Origin: Armatimonadota bacterium
GTDB lineage: Bacteria > Armatimonadota > Zipacnadia > JAUWAU01
Length of the DNA stretch: 64,000 nucleotides
Direction of reading: 5' to 3'
Assembly (NCBI GenBank): GCA_030601885.1
Contig: JAUWAU010000029.1
Coordinates: 19,210-83,209 of the forward strand
The notes under the pieces: model-generated
What the model was told of the DNA's origin: nothing
The model's input: the letters and a program-made list of their open reading frames with translations, nothing else
Databases searched by the model: none
Shown: piece by piece, positions 1-8,955 of the stretch
Layout of the letters: every line of letters begins with the position of its first letter
Position numbering within the stretch: the first letter of the stretch is position 1
Program-made: the position numbers and the translations under genes

Positions 1-1696
1 ACAGCCGGATGACATCGGTCAACTCCGGATGCGGGTACCCCGCCGCGATGCTCACCGTCAGCTCCGCGTTGATGTCGAGCATCAGCGATGCAAGGGCACG
101 GAGGCCGTTCACCGTTGCATGGTCCTCAAAGCTTGGTTCGTCAAAGAACCGAACGGTAGGGGAGAGGAACAGCCCCTCGTTCTTCAGCCGCCGGACTAGC
201 TGGCCCATGTAGCTGCGGAAGGGCTTCTCGAACTCGGGACTCAGCTCGGCGAGCTCATCGTTGCCGAAGATCTGCAGGCCCTGCCACTCGGCGTCGGGCG
301 GCATCGTGTGCGTGCCGCGATGGCTGATCCAGAGCGACGGGATGTCGAACTGCCTCGCGCCGAGCTCATCGCGCATGAAGCGCAGGTGGCCCAGATACTC
401 CTCGACGTCCACCACAGCCGTGTCTCCCGGCACGCGCACGCCGACGCTAACGCCGGGCGAGCACCGGGTGCGGTGTGCGAAGTAGTCGCGGTAGTACCTC
501 CTCAGCACTCCATCCCTGTCGCCCGACTCGACGTCCAGCGCTATGCTCGCCCTGAACTGCGACCTCACGTCCAGCGACGGCCGCGGCGGGATCGCGAAGT
601 TCCGCACGCGCAGCTTCAGCGGGATCTCGGAGATCTTCGTCGCGCCCACCGTGAGGACCAGTTGGCTCTCGTAGGCGCCCGGCTTTTGCCCCGGCGGGAC
701 ATGGACGGTGAACCAGAAGGACTGATTCGTTCCCGCCGGCACGTCGCACGGGAGCTGCTCGGTAAGCGGGTCCGGGTTCAGCCCCTTGCGGCCGTGCGGC
801 CCCATGGTCTTCTCGATGCTGACCGTCTCGACCCGTCGGCATCTGACCGCCGCCGCCGGCAGCGCGGCCGAACCGGCAAACTCTCCCCACGTCCAGCTCA
901 CCTGCCGCCATACGCCCTCAGGTGTGACCGCAATCTGGAACGACTCGTACTCGCCCTGAGCGGCCGCGATTTCGATGGCCTCTTGCAACTCTCCACCGGG
1001 CGGCTCTTGCTCCGGGAGTATCTTCCTGTTCTCGCTGTCGGTCCAGATCGTGCCGCCGGGGACCTCTCGCAGCAGCCTGGCCGTCGCGGGCACGCGCCGC
1101 GGCTCGGTGGCCGTCACGATGACATCGTCGAGCCACGCCTGCGCCTTCGGATTGCTGGAGGTGAGCTTTATCAGGAGGTCAACGGCCGTGATGCCCTCTT
1201 CCGGCACGAAGTCGCCGCCCCTGAACTCCAGCCAGCCGCCCTCGCCCTCCACGTACTCGCCCTTGACGAACCGTCCCTGCTCATCCACCTGGACAGTGGG
1301 CTGGGGCAGGTAGACGATGATCTCCATCTCTCGCGGGCCCGTCGGGACCCTGACGTAGAGGACGATCCGGCTCGGCCCGCCCTGCGCCCGATAGTAGAGC
1401 CGGACATTGTGGATCTTGCCGGGCTCGACCGGCACCGTCGCGCTCCAGCCGCCGTTGATGCCACGCAGGCCCACGCTCCTGGCGCCGGAATGGGCGACCT
1501 TGTCATCCCACCATCCCTCCGAGCCCTCCCACGAGTAGAAGCTCCACGCCGCGGGCTTGTCCCCCTCACCCCGCTCGAAGCTCGAGTTCGGCGCCAGACT
1601 TTCGGGGATGGGCTGCGCCCCCTGTCCGTGGCACGCCCCGAGCGTCGCGGTCAGCGCGAGAAGCGCCGCAAGCTGGAATCGCCAGACGCACTTCAT
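1..1696 (-). CDS. Secreted lipoprotein of the DUF4091 / glycoside-hydrolase-like type, 3' end cut by the window
   Basis: The frame opens with ATG at 1696 (codons MKCVWRF) and stays open to the window edge, giving about 565 residues with the C-terminus missing. A good GGAGGGAG site lies 8 bases upstream. The N-terminus is a signal peptide ending in the lipobox L-G-A-C (Cys22), so an outer-surface lipoprotein is expected. Residues ~38-200 look like a carbohydrate-binding beta-sandwich (NSSFERGE at the start, WLDDVIV at the end). Residues ~240-370 resemble the immunoglobulin-like domain that precedes DUF4091 barrels (QSFWFTVHVPPG). A barrel-like part with FFDEPSFED follows. The protein at 54065-56635 has the same architecture. 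The substrate is unknown; a role in glycan breakdown is inferred from neighbours and family. Confidence 0.75.
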   Translation of the reverse strand, partial: MKCVWRFQLAALLALTATLGACHGQGAQPIPESLAPNSSFERGEGDKPAAWSFYSWEGSEGWWDDKVAHSGARSVGLRGINGGWSATVPVEPGKIHNVRLYYRAQGGPSRIVLYVRVPTGPREMEIIVYLPQPTVQVDEQGRFVKGEYVEGEGGWLEFRGGDFVPEEGITAVDLLIKLTSSNPKAQAWLDDVIVTATEPRRVPATARLLREVPGGTIWTDSENRKILPEQEPPGGELQEAIEIAAAQGEYESFQIAVTPEGVWRQVSWTWGEFAGSAALPAAAVRCRRVETVSIEKTMGPHGRKGLNPDPLTEQLPCDVPAGTNQSFWFTVHVPPGQKPGAYESQLVLTVGATKISEIPLKLRVRNFAIPPRPSLDVRSQFRASIALDVESGDRDGVLRRYYRDYFAHRTRCSPGVSVGVRVPGDTAVVDVEEYLGHLRFMRDELGARQFDIPSLWISHRGTHTMPPDAEWQGLQIFGNDELAELSPEFEKPFRSYMGQLVRRLKNEGLFLSPTVRFFDEPSFEDHATVNGLRALASLMLDINAELTVSIAAGYPHPELTDVIRL

Positions 1697-2018
1697 GGCA
1701 GTCGCTCCCTCCGCGTTTGTTTGCCACGCATCTAGTTCGCTCCGGACCCGGGCATTCCCTACGGGCGCCCACGGATCTGCTGCTGCTGCGTTGAGGGGGG
1801 AGCGGCTTGTGTGCCGCTGTCATTCGTGAGCGGGGCGCGGGCACGGGGGCAGGCTGCCGATGATTAACCGAACGGTGCCGGCCTGTCCGCCCACGCTAGT
1901 CCAGGTGCTTCTTGTGCCAATCCAGCCACACGACCATGGCGTCGAGGAAGGTCATCATTAGCACGAGGCTGACGTTCATCGTTTGAATCCCATAGGATCG
2001 CGTCCCAGAGCGCCGGTA
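1697..2018. other. Intergenic stretch, no convincing gene
   Basis: This is 322 bases between argG and the lipoprotein gene, both on the minus strand. It holds the ribosome-binding site of the lipoprotein gene. A minus-strand frame of 27 codons (1896-1979) resembles an alpha/beta-hydrolase C-terminal tail but is too short to call. No terminator or RNA gene was recognised. Confidence 0.5.
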
Positions 2019-3242
2019 TTAGCCCTTGCCCTTGCTCGCCCGCCGCCGTACATCGGCAGTCACCTTGGCCGGCAGCGAGTAAATCTGAATGAACCCGACG
2101 GCGGCGGACTGGTCGAAGACGTCCTCCTCGCCGTAGGTGGCCAGCTTCAGGTCGTACAGCGACATGGGCGAGCTGCGGCCGACGGCCGTGGCGCTGCCCT
2201 TGTACAGTTTCATCCGGACCGTGCCCAACACCGTCTTCTGCGTCTCGTCCACGAAGGCATCGAGCGCCTCCCGCAGCGGCATGTACCACTCGCCGTAGTA
2301 GACCAGTTCTGAGTATCGCTGCTCGACGATGCGCTTGAAGTGCTGTGTCTCGCGGTCGAGCGTGAGGCTCTCCAAATCGCGATGGGCCATGATGAGGATG
2401 GTCGCGGCCGGCACCTCGTAGGTCTCGCGGGACTTAATGCCCACCAGCCGATTCTCCATCATGTTGACGCGCCCCACGCCGTTCTCGCCGCCGATGCGAT
2501 TGAGCGTCTCGATCAGCTCCACGCCGCCGAGCCGCTCGCCATCGAGGGCCACCGGGATGCCCTCTTCGAACTCGATCTCAATGTACGTGGGCTTGTCGGG
2601 CGCCTTCTCCGGCGCCGTGGTCCAGAGGAACGCCTCCTCCGGCGGCTCGAGTGTGGCGTCCTCGAGGGGACCGCACTCGATGCTCCGGCCCCACATGTTG
2701 GTGTCCACGCTGTACGGGCTCTCCTTGCCCACGGGCACCGGGATGCCGTGCTTGTCGGCGTACTCCACCTCCTCTTCCCGCGTCATGTTCCACTCACGGG
2801 CCGGGGCGATGACCTTCAGCGACGGCATGAGGGCCGCGTAAGTGAGCTCGAAGCGCACCTGATCATTGCCCTTGCCGGTGCAGCCGTGGGACACGTACTC
2901 CGCCCCCGCCTCCTGGGCTACCTCCACCTGCTTCTTTGCTATGAGAGGCCGCGCCAGCGAGGTGAACGCCGGGTACTTGTCCTCGTACATGCAGTTGGCC
3001 TTGAGGGCGTGCCAGACGAAGTCGTTGAGGAACTCCTCCCTCGCGTCCACGATGTGGGACTCAACGGCGCCCACATCGATGCCTTTCTTCCGGATGCCCT
3101 CGTAGTCGCGCTCCTCGCCGATGTCCACGGCGACGGCGATGACATCCACGTCGTAGTTCTCCGCGATCCACCTGATGGCGACCGATGTATCGAGGCCGCC
3201 GGAGTACGCGAGTACGCACTTGCTCTTAGCCACGTCTGTCAT
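2019..3242 (-). CDS. argG: Argininosuccinate synthase
   Basis: ATP-dependent ligase joining citrulline and aspartate to argininosuccinate, the penultimate step of arginine synthesis in the cytoplasm. The 407-residue length is normal for the family. The ATP-pyrophosphatase signature AYSGGLDTS is at residues 12-20, and the conserved GCTGKGNDQVRFE segment follows at about residue 115. The start was set at ATG 3242 (MTDVAKSKC) because the family begins about ten residues before the ATP motif; an in-frame ATG at 3311 would add 23 unlike-family residues. The site before 3242 (GAAAGG) sits very close to the ATG, so the upstream start is not fully excluded. No argH is in the window. The gene follows larA on the same strand with an 82-base gap and may be cotranscribed. 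Confidence 0.95.
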   Translation of the reverse strand: MTDVAKSKCVLAYSGGLDTSVAIRWIAENYDVDVIAVAVDIGEERDYEGIRKKGIDVGAVESHIVDAREEFLNDFVWHALKANCMYEDKYPAFTSLARPLIAKKQVEVAQEAGAEYVSHGCTGKGNDQVRFELTYAALMPSLKVIAPAREWNMTREEEVEYADKHGIPVPVGKESPYSVDTNMWGRSIECGPLEDATLEPPEEAFLWTTAPEKAPDKPTYIEIEFEEGIPVALDGERLGGVELIETLNRIGGENGVGRVNMMENRLVGIKSRETYEVPAATILIMAHRDLESLTLDRETQHFKRIVEQRYSELVYYGEWYMPLREALDAFVDETQKTVLGTVRMKLYKGSATAVGRSSPMSLYDLKLATYGEEDVFDQSAAVGFIQIYSLPAKVTADVRRRASKGKG

Positions 3243-3323
3243 CCTTTCGCGCAGCCGGGACCGCAGGCCCCTGTCTGAAGCGGGGTCCCGTACGGGACTT
3301 CCAGCCTGCATTCCTTGCCGTCA

Positions 3324-3341
3324 ACTAACCACTGACCACTG
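3324..3341 (-). repeat. 18-base dispersed repeat overlapping the larA stop codon
   Basis: The minus strand reads CAGTGGTCAGTGGTTAGT here. The identical 18 bases occur on the plus strand at 27915-27932, just after the stop of the GH2-like gene. In this copy the repeat supplies the last codons (Val-Val-Ser-Gly) and the TAG stop of the lactate racemase homologue. Confidence 0.7.
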
Positions 3342-4602
3342 GTATCACATACGGTCCGTCCGGAATCACCGCTATGGATGCGTCACTACCGTGCTTCGCC
3401 AGAGCGCGCTCGACGCCCTGCTCGACACTATCGATGGGGATCACGAAGAGGCGCGATAGGACGTCTCGGGGGATGCCCTCGGAGAAACAGTACACCTCGG
3501 CTTTTCGAAGGCACTTGGCGAACTCGTGGACTTGCCATTGGTCGATGACGAAGTTCGTCGGATCGTACGAATCGGCCACGAACCGCTCGGGATCGTCGAG
3601 GCCCAACATGAGCTCCGCGAACTCCGGGCTGCCGATGCCCTCGGCGCACTCGGTCGCAATGATCAGCGTCCCGCCCGGCTTGAGCACGGGCGCCGCCTGG
3701 ATCATGCCCTTGATGGCCTGGTAGTATGTCAGGTCGAGCGGATGCCCGGCGCTCGTGGTCACCACGATGTCCGCCGGGGCCGAGATGGCGCTCCGGGCCG
3801 CGTTGTCGCAGTGGCGCACGCCCGCCTCCCACGCGCCGTGCATATCGCCGGCGAAAACGCCGGCCACGCGCCGCTCGTCGTCCAGCGTGACGTTGACGAT
3901 GAAGTGTGCCGGCGCCTTTTCGGCGACGGCAACGCACTCGGCGTGGCACGGGTTGTCGGCGAGATTCCCGGCGCGACACTCCTCCGGCTCCAGCAGTTCC
4001 GGCCGATGGAAGGCTCGTATCGTTTCTAGAGATGCAACGCCGGGGCAGATCGCTTTCCTGCCTCCCGAATAGCCCGCCATCAGGTGCGGCTCGATGAGGC
4101 CGGTGGCGATCCGCAGATCAGCCTCCACCCAGCGCCGATCGAGCCGCCCAGGCGTGCCGCGCTCCGTCGTGCCGAGGTCAACGTGGCTGTCCGCATCCCT
4201 GCCCTGGTGACTGACGATGCGCAGAGAGCTGTCGGCGATTTCCTCGCCCAGCATCTCCCGCAGCTCCTCCGGAGTGCTCGGCCGATGGAGCCCGGTTGCA
4301 ACGAGGATTGTGATCGCGCTCTCGGACATGCCAGCGGCCTGCAGGCAGTCCATTAGTGGCGGCAGTAGGAGCGTGTTGGGAACCGGGCGAGTGATGTCGG
4401 AGACCAGAATGCACACGCTGGCGCGCCCGTCCGCCAACTCGCACAGTGGCGGCGCGCCGATGGGTGCTGTGAGGGCCTCGCTCACGGCGGCCATTGGGTT
4501 GTCTGTTGGCGGCAGAGGCGTGAGGCGGAGCACTGCTGCGACGTTCTCCTCTGGTATCTCCGCATCGAGCCCACGTTTCCCGTATCGCAAGTGTACCTTC
4601 AT
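3325..4602 (-). CDS. larA: LarA-family (nickel-dependent lactate racemase-like) protein
   Basis: Homologue of LarA, which interconverts D- and L-2-hydroxyacids with a nickel-pincer nucleotide cofactor. The 425-residue length matches family members (about 424). The segment EPHLMAGYSGGRK contains His173 and Lys183, and FHRPEL contains His199. These coincide with LarA His174, Lys184 (the cofactor-bound lysine) and His200. The DITRPVPN motif is at 69-76 and GLHRPST follows at 104-110. The cofactor genes larB, larC and larE are absent from this window, so either they lie elsewhere or the substrate differs; many LarA homologues act on other 2-hydroxyacids. It is divergent from the secreted-protein gene at 4840. 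Its last codons fall in a dispersed repeat. Confidence 0.85.
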   Translation of the reverse strand: MKVHLRYGKRGLDAEIPEENVAAVLRLTPLPPTDNPMAAVSEALTAPIGAPPLCELADGRASVCILVSDITRPVPNTLLLPPLMDCLQAAGMSESAITILVATGLHRPSTPEELREMLGEEIADSSLRIVSHQGRDADSHVDLGTTERGTPGRLDRRWVEADLRIATGLIEPHLMAGYSGGRKAICPGVASLETIRAFHRPELLEPEECRAGNLADNPCHAECVAVAEKAPAHFIVNVTLDDERRVAGVFAGDMHGAWEAGVRHCDNAARSAISAPADIVVTTSAGHPLDLTYYQAIKGMIQAAPVLKPGGTLIIATECAEGIGSPEFAELMLGLDDPERFVADSYDPTNFVIDQWQVHEFAKCLRKAEVYCFSEGIPRDVLSRLFVIPIDSVEQGVERALAKHGSDASIAVIPDGPYVIPVVSG

Positions 4603-4682
4603 GTGGCTTTCCCGTGGATTGCCAGAATCCGCGCGGTGCGAGGGATGTTAGCATACGCGCCCGCAGAGCGTCAACGAGCCGC

Positions 4683-4711
4683 TTGACGGGAACATCGTGC
4701 TGCAGTAGATT
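4683..4711 (+). promoter_or_regulatory. Candidate sigma-70-type promoter
   Basis: TTGACG (4683-4688) and TAGATT (4706-4711) are separated by 17 bases. It faces the gene starting at 4840 and lies in the divergent gap with the LarA-family gene. This is pattern only. Confidence 0.35.
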
Positions 4712-4839
4712 GTCCAAGCATGAGGAGCGTGAGGACGCCAGGACGCTCCTGCCCGGTCCTTATCCTTTTCCGGCCGGTGGCAACGGCGGCGCACCGTCGA
4801 AAGTGCCGTGTCGGTGTTGAAGTGAGGAGATGAAAACCG

Positions 4840-5964
4840 ATGCGAATTGCGATTCTGGGAGCCTTCGTGGTGGCGACAATCGCTATCGTGAGTGTCGTAC
4901 GAGCACAACAGGCCGAAGATATCGTGGTCGCCAACAAGATCGTGGCACGCGTACGCGACAAGGGCGACCAGCCCAACGTCTTCGCGCGGGCGGCAAAGGT
5001 GCATCAGCGCATCACTGAGTGTATTTCGAAGAAGGAAGCCGGCACGGCGAAGATGTCGCTGAAGAAGGAAGATGAGCGCTGGTGCATCTACGGCGGCACG
5101 ACCATGCTGATCCGCGTGTGGCCGGAGGATGCCAAGGCGAACAACGTCTCGGACCTGCAATTGGCGCAGCAGTGGCTGAAGAACTTCGAGCGCGAGCTGC
5201 CCAACGCCGAGCCCATGCTGTTCCGCATTGCCCGCATGGGCGACGCCGCCTTCGACGGGCCGATAAAGCGCACCAACGACGAGCCGGGGGAGGCCGCTTC
5301 GAACGCCTCAGGTGGCAATCCCGCGGAGTCAGACGCGGACGGCTCCGAGGAATCCACGGCGAGCGATAAGCCACCGATGATCACCCAGTTGCCGAAGCGG
5401 AGCACGTCTCTGCTGGTGGTGCTGGATTCGTTCGATATCGTGCGGACGTACAGCAAGGAGGAATACGAGGCCAAGAGGGACGTCCTGGGGCAGCGACTGA
5501 TCGAGCGGCTGACGCCATTTATTCGCGGCACGGTCAAGATCGAGGAGCCCGTGACCTCGCCGGCAACCACTCGCGTTGAGCCGAAGCTCTCGGCGGGCGC
5601 CGCCGCGCCGCCGCCGGTGCCAGAGACGCCCCCGGCCCCCCGGGCCCCGGGCACCCCGACGCCACCTGAGAAGACGGCCGAGCCGCCCCCTGCCGCGGCT
5701 GCTCCGGCCGCGCCGCCGACGCCGGCGGCTGCCGCCGGCGTCCCGGACCCGTACGCCAAGGTCCCCCAAAAGGAGCGCATCAGGCGGAAGATGAACGCCG
5801 CGCAGGAGCCACTCAAGCAGATGAAGGAGCGCGGGGACGAACGAGCCGAGCGGGCGGAAAAGCTCATGTCGCTGGCCAGAAGCAAGTACTACAGCGGGGA
5901 ATTCGGCGCGTCAGAAGAGGCCGCCGACGCCGCGCTCAGGATCCTCGACTTGGAGGTCCAATAA
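4840..5964 (+). CDS. Secreted protein of unknown function with a proline/alanine-rich linker
   Basis: 374 residues. Residues 1-22 form a classical signal peptide ending VVRA before QQAED. The ATG at 4840 is preceded by GAGGAG at 9 bases. Residues ~25-230 are a charged, mixed alpha/beta region with no motif I recognise. Residues ~245-305 are a low-complexity Pro/Ala linker. The last ~60 residues are a charged helical tail (KERIRRKMNAAQEPLKQ...) that could be a coiled coil or a TPR-like helix pair. Not assigned to a family; envelope or periplasmic location is inferred from the signal peptide. It stands alone, divergent from larA and about 300 bases before the beta-helix gene. Confidence 0.7.
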   Translation: MRIAILGAFVVATIAIVSVVRAQQAEDIVVANKIVARVRDKGDQPNVFARAAKVHQRITECISKKEAGTAKMSLKKEDERWCIYGGTTMLIRVWPEDAKANNVSDLQLAQQWLKNFERELPNAEPMLFRIARMGDAAFDGPIKRTNDEPGEAASNASGGNPAESDADGSEESTASDKPPMITQLPKRSTSLLVVLDSFDIVRTYSKEEYEAKRDVLGQRLIERLTPFIRGTVKIEEPVTSPATTRVEPKLSAGAAAPPPVPETPPAPRAPGTPTPPEKTAEPPPAAAAPAAPPTPAAAAGVPDPYAKVPQKERIRRKMNAAQEPLKQMKERGDERAERAEKLMSLARSKYYSGEFGASEEAADAALRILDLEVQ

Positions 5965-6261
5965 GACGTACTCGCGACCCGCCGACTCGCGCGAGCCTTT
6001 GGCATCGTGTCCCCGGAGCAAGACCTCTTCGCCAATCCCGCCCGAGGCGTCAAGCCTCCGCCACGAGCAATAGCATCGCGCCTCTCGCTGCGTGCGGTGG
6101 CAGAGCTTTCTCGCACAGGCGAGCGAGACTCCCGCCCAAGAAGCTGTTGGTGCCCCCACTGACGAGAGGAACTGCCGAGCTTTCGGCGCAATCTGAGACA
6201 TGCTCACTGCGCGCTATGGCTACAGAGCTGAGGCGCGTACTTGAAGATGGAGGCAAGGGCC

Positions 6262-8898
6262 ATGAGAACGCTGTCCTTTTGCTTATGTGTGCTTGGTGTG
6301 AAGTTCGCACTCTGTGGGTGCGGACTCGCCGCGACGTACCATGTCGGCGTGACCGGCAATGATGAGAATCCGGGCACGCGCGACAAGCCTTTCCGGACGA
6401 TAAACCGGGCGGCCGAGATGGCGAAGGCAGGCGATACGGTCATCGTCGGCCCAGGCCGCTACCACGAGTATGTCATCGTCCCGAATTCCGGCACGCCGGA
6501 CAAGCCCATCACCTTCCGCGCGAGTGGCGAGGGCGAGACCATCGTGTCCGCAGCACATCCGCTCACCGGCTTCTCGAAGACCGCGGGGACGCGGAATGTG
6601 TACGAGGCTGACATCCGCGCCGCTTATCCACAAACGGGCGCTCTCGAATGCTACGGTTTGATCGATGACACCACGCTGTACGCCTACACCATGCTCCCCT
6701 CGCTCGAGGCATGTGACGTGGTGCCGGCGAGCTTCTATCTGGATCGGAAGGCGCGGCGCATCTACGTGCACACGTCCGATTCCGGCGCGCCCTCTGCACA
6801 CAAGCTTGAACTGAGCACCAAGTACGCCACGTTCTACGTGTCACCCGCCGTTTCGAGAAAGCCGGCCATGAGTGACATCATCATCGAAGGGTTTACCATT
6901 AAGCACGTGTGGCGCCAGCGCGCCGGCGCGGTCGTGTTCTCCCATAAGGCGCAGCGCGCCGTGCTGCGCAATTGCCGCATTGAGAACTGCTGGAGAGGCG
7001 TGGAGGTCTCGCAGGATGCGGAGGACTGCGTTGTCGAGAACTGCGACGTGGTGAACTGCGTTGACGGCATCCGCTTCTCCTACCTGCGCCGGGGGCGCGT
7101 GGTCAACAATCGCGTGGTCCGGCGGGGCGAGCATTGGCCCTATCAGCCGTCCAAGCCGAGTGTGGGGATCTACTTCTATTGTTTCTACCGCGACGGCGAC
7201 AACATGGCCTGGATCCAGGACAACTACATCGAGGGTTACGGCAACGGTATCCGTCTCAAGTCGCCGGCGGTGGCCGTCTGCCGCAACAACACGATGGTGG
7301 ATTGCGCAGCCGGCATCCTGGCCCGCACCGGCCCGCGGCGCGAGTTCGTCAACAACCTGCTGATCAACTGCGACACGCCCCTGACGATCGCCGGCGAGGC
7401 ATTGCCGGATGAGTTCGTGACCGACTACAATTGCGCCTACGACCACACCAACCCGACCAGAGCCGAAGAATGGCTGCGCACCTGGCGCGGGCTAAGCGGG
7501 CAGGCCCAGCACACTATCGTCGCTCCGCCTAAGATCACCGGGACGTGGCCGTATCCAATGTCTCTCTCCCCAGACAGCCCGTGCGTTGGGGCCGGCCAGA
7601 ACGGTGCACACATCGGCTCACTCGCGGTGGCGGCTCCGGATCGGCCTTCGCAGGATCGACGCCCCCCGGTTGGACGGATCTCTTGCGGCGGGCAGGCCGT
7701 CGGGGGCGCCGCGGTGCTTATCCGTGATGCGAACGTGGCGCTGCAGATCGCCGCGCGGGACGGCGAAGGCCCGGTAACCGCGATGCGCTTTTCCAACGAC
7801 GCAGAAAGGTGGTCCGCGCCGGTGCCCTTTGCCTGGGAGTATCCCTGGATTCTGGCTTCCGGCGACGGCAAGAAGGTCATCTACGCCCGGTTTCAAGACC
7901 AGGCGGGCAATTGGTCCGTCCCGGTGACCACGGAGGTGTGGTACGTCCGGAGGGCGCCCCCATTGGCCGGGGGAGCTGAAGCGGCGACGGATCACAACCC
8001 ACGGCACTATTATGTCAGCATGAACGGCAGCGACGACGGCCCCGGAACCGCCAAGGAGCCTTGGCGCACTCTGGCACAGCCCGCCCGCTCGGCGCTCCCC
8101 GGCGATACCGTTACCGTGCGCGCCGGCATCTACTACGAGCCGCTGGTGCCCTCCCGCGGCGGGACCTCGGAAGAGCGCCGGATTGCCTACCGGGCCGACG
8201 GGCGTGTCATCATCGAGCGCGGACAGAAGTGGCCGTTCGGTGTTCTGCTCCAGGACCTGAAGTTCGTGACCATCGAGGGATTCGAGTGTCGCGGCTACAC
8301 TCGCTCGGGCGTCCACGTGGAGGGCTGCTCCGACATCGTCATCCGGCGCAACAAGATTCACTCGGGGCTCGCACAGCGCCTCACCCAGCGCAAACCGTAT
8401 GTCGGCACCTACGGGCTGTACGTCAAGGAAAGCCAGCGCGTGAACGTGGAATACAATCAGCTTTTCTGGAACTCACACAACCTGGTGTTCTATTTCACCA
8501 AGGACTGCCGCGCTGACCACAATACCACCATTGACACCGTGTACTCCGGCCTCGCGATTTGGGGGACCTACCCCGGCCTCAGGCTGACGAACAACATCAT
8601 CGTCCATAACGGGAACGCGCAGTTCTCCATTTCGCTGCCGCCCGAGTCCTTGACGAGCGATTACAATTGCCTGCTCAAAGCCGAGCGCAGCAAGTGCATG
8701 TTCGAAGTGACGAAGAGAAGGAAGGGGCGCGAGGGCTGGCAGACACTGGAAGAGTGGCAGAAGGACTTCGGCCTGGAGAGCCACAGCATTTCCGCTGATC
8801 CCTTGTTTGTTGATGAAGACAACGGCGATCTACGTTTGCGGGAGGCCTCTCCGTGCATCAGTGCAGCCATAGACGGCACGAACATGGGTGCGCTGTAG
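6262..8898 (+). CDS. Secreted tandem right-handed beta-helix protein (DUF1565 type)
   Basis: 878 residues from ATG 6262, chosen because GGAGG lies 8 bases upstream; a TTG at 6241 in the same frame has no such site. The signal peptide is MRTLSFCLCVLGVKFALCG; the LCGC stretch could also be a poor lipobox. Two DUF1565-like openings are visible, YHVGVTGNDENPGTRDKPF at about residue 27 and YYVSMNGSDDGPGTAKEPW at about residue 583. Each is followed by repeated short beta-strand turns (NCRIENC, NNRVVRR, NKIHSG, NNIIVHN) typical of parallel beta-helices. An intervening beta-sandwich (~470-570) separates them. Such proteins are polysaccharide lyases, epimerases or binders; the substrate cannot be told. 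It heads a run of three secreted-protein genes. Confidence 0.85.
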   Translation: MRTLSFCLCVLGVKFALCGCGLAATYHVGVTGNDENPGTRDKPFRTINRAAEMAKAGDTVIVGPGRYHEYVIVPNSGTPDKPITFRASGEGETIVSAAHPLTGFSKTAGTRNVYEADIRAAYPQTGALECYGLIDDTTLYAYTMLPSLEACDVVPASFYLDRKARRIYVHTSDSGAPSAHKLELSTKYATFYVSPAVSRKPAMSDIIIEGFTIKHVWRQRAGAVVFSHKAQRAVLRNCRIENCWRGVEVSQDAEDCVVENCDVVNCVDGIRFSYLRRGRVVNNRVVRRGEHWPYQPSKPSVGIYFYCFYRDGDNMAWIQDNYIEGYGNGIRLKSPAVAVCRNNTMVDCAAGILARTGPRREFVNNLLINCDTPLTIAGEALPDEFVTDYNCAYDHTNPTRAEEWLRTWRGLSGQAQHTIVAPPKITGTWPYPMSLSPDSPCVGAGQNGAHIGSLAVAAPDRPSQDRRPPVGRISCGGQAVGGAAVLIRDANVALQIAARDGEGPVTAMRFSNDAERWSAPVPFAWEYPWILASGDGKKVIYARFQDQAGNWSVPVTTEVWYVRRAPPLAGGAEAATDHNPRHYYVSMNGSDDGPGTAKEPWRTLAQPARSALPGDTVTVRAGIYYEPLVPSRGGTSEERRIAYRADGRVIIERGQKWPFGVLLQDLKFVTIEGFECRGYTRSGVHVEGCSDIVIRRNKIHSGLAQRLTQRKPYVGTYGLYVKESQRVNVEYNQLFWNSHNLVFYFTKDCRADHNTTIDTVYSGLAIWGTYPGLRLTNNIIVHNGNAQFSISLPPESLTSDYNCLLKAERSKCMFEVTKRRKGREGWQTLEEWQKDFGLESHSISADPLFVDEDNGDLRLREASPCISAAIDGTNMGAL

Positions 8899-8955
8899 CT
8901 GCCAATAAGAGCGGGAGTGCAGTTCGGCCCGCGCACTCTTTGGGGGAGGGCGAGC

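Noticed and set aside
308..1735. Long plus-strand frame of 475 codons
   Set aside because: Antisense to the lipoprotein gene; Arg-rich composition typical of a shadow frame, whereas the minus-strand frame has a lipobox and family motifs.
1896..1979. 27-codon frame resembling a hydrolase C-terminus
   Set aside because: Too short and without a ribosome-binding site; at most a remnant.
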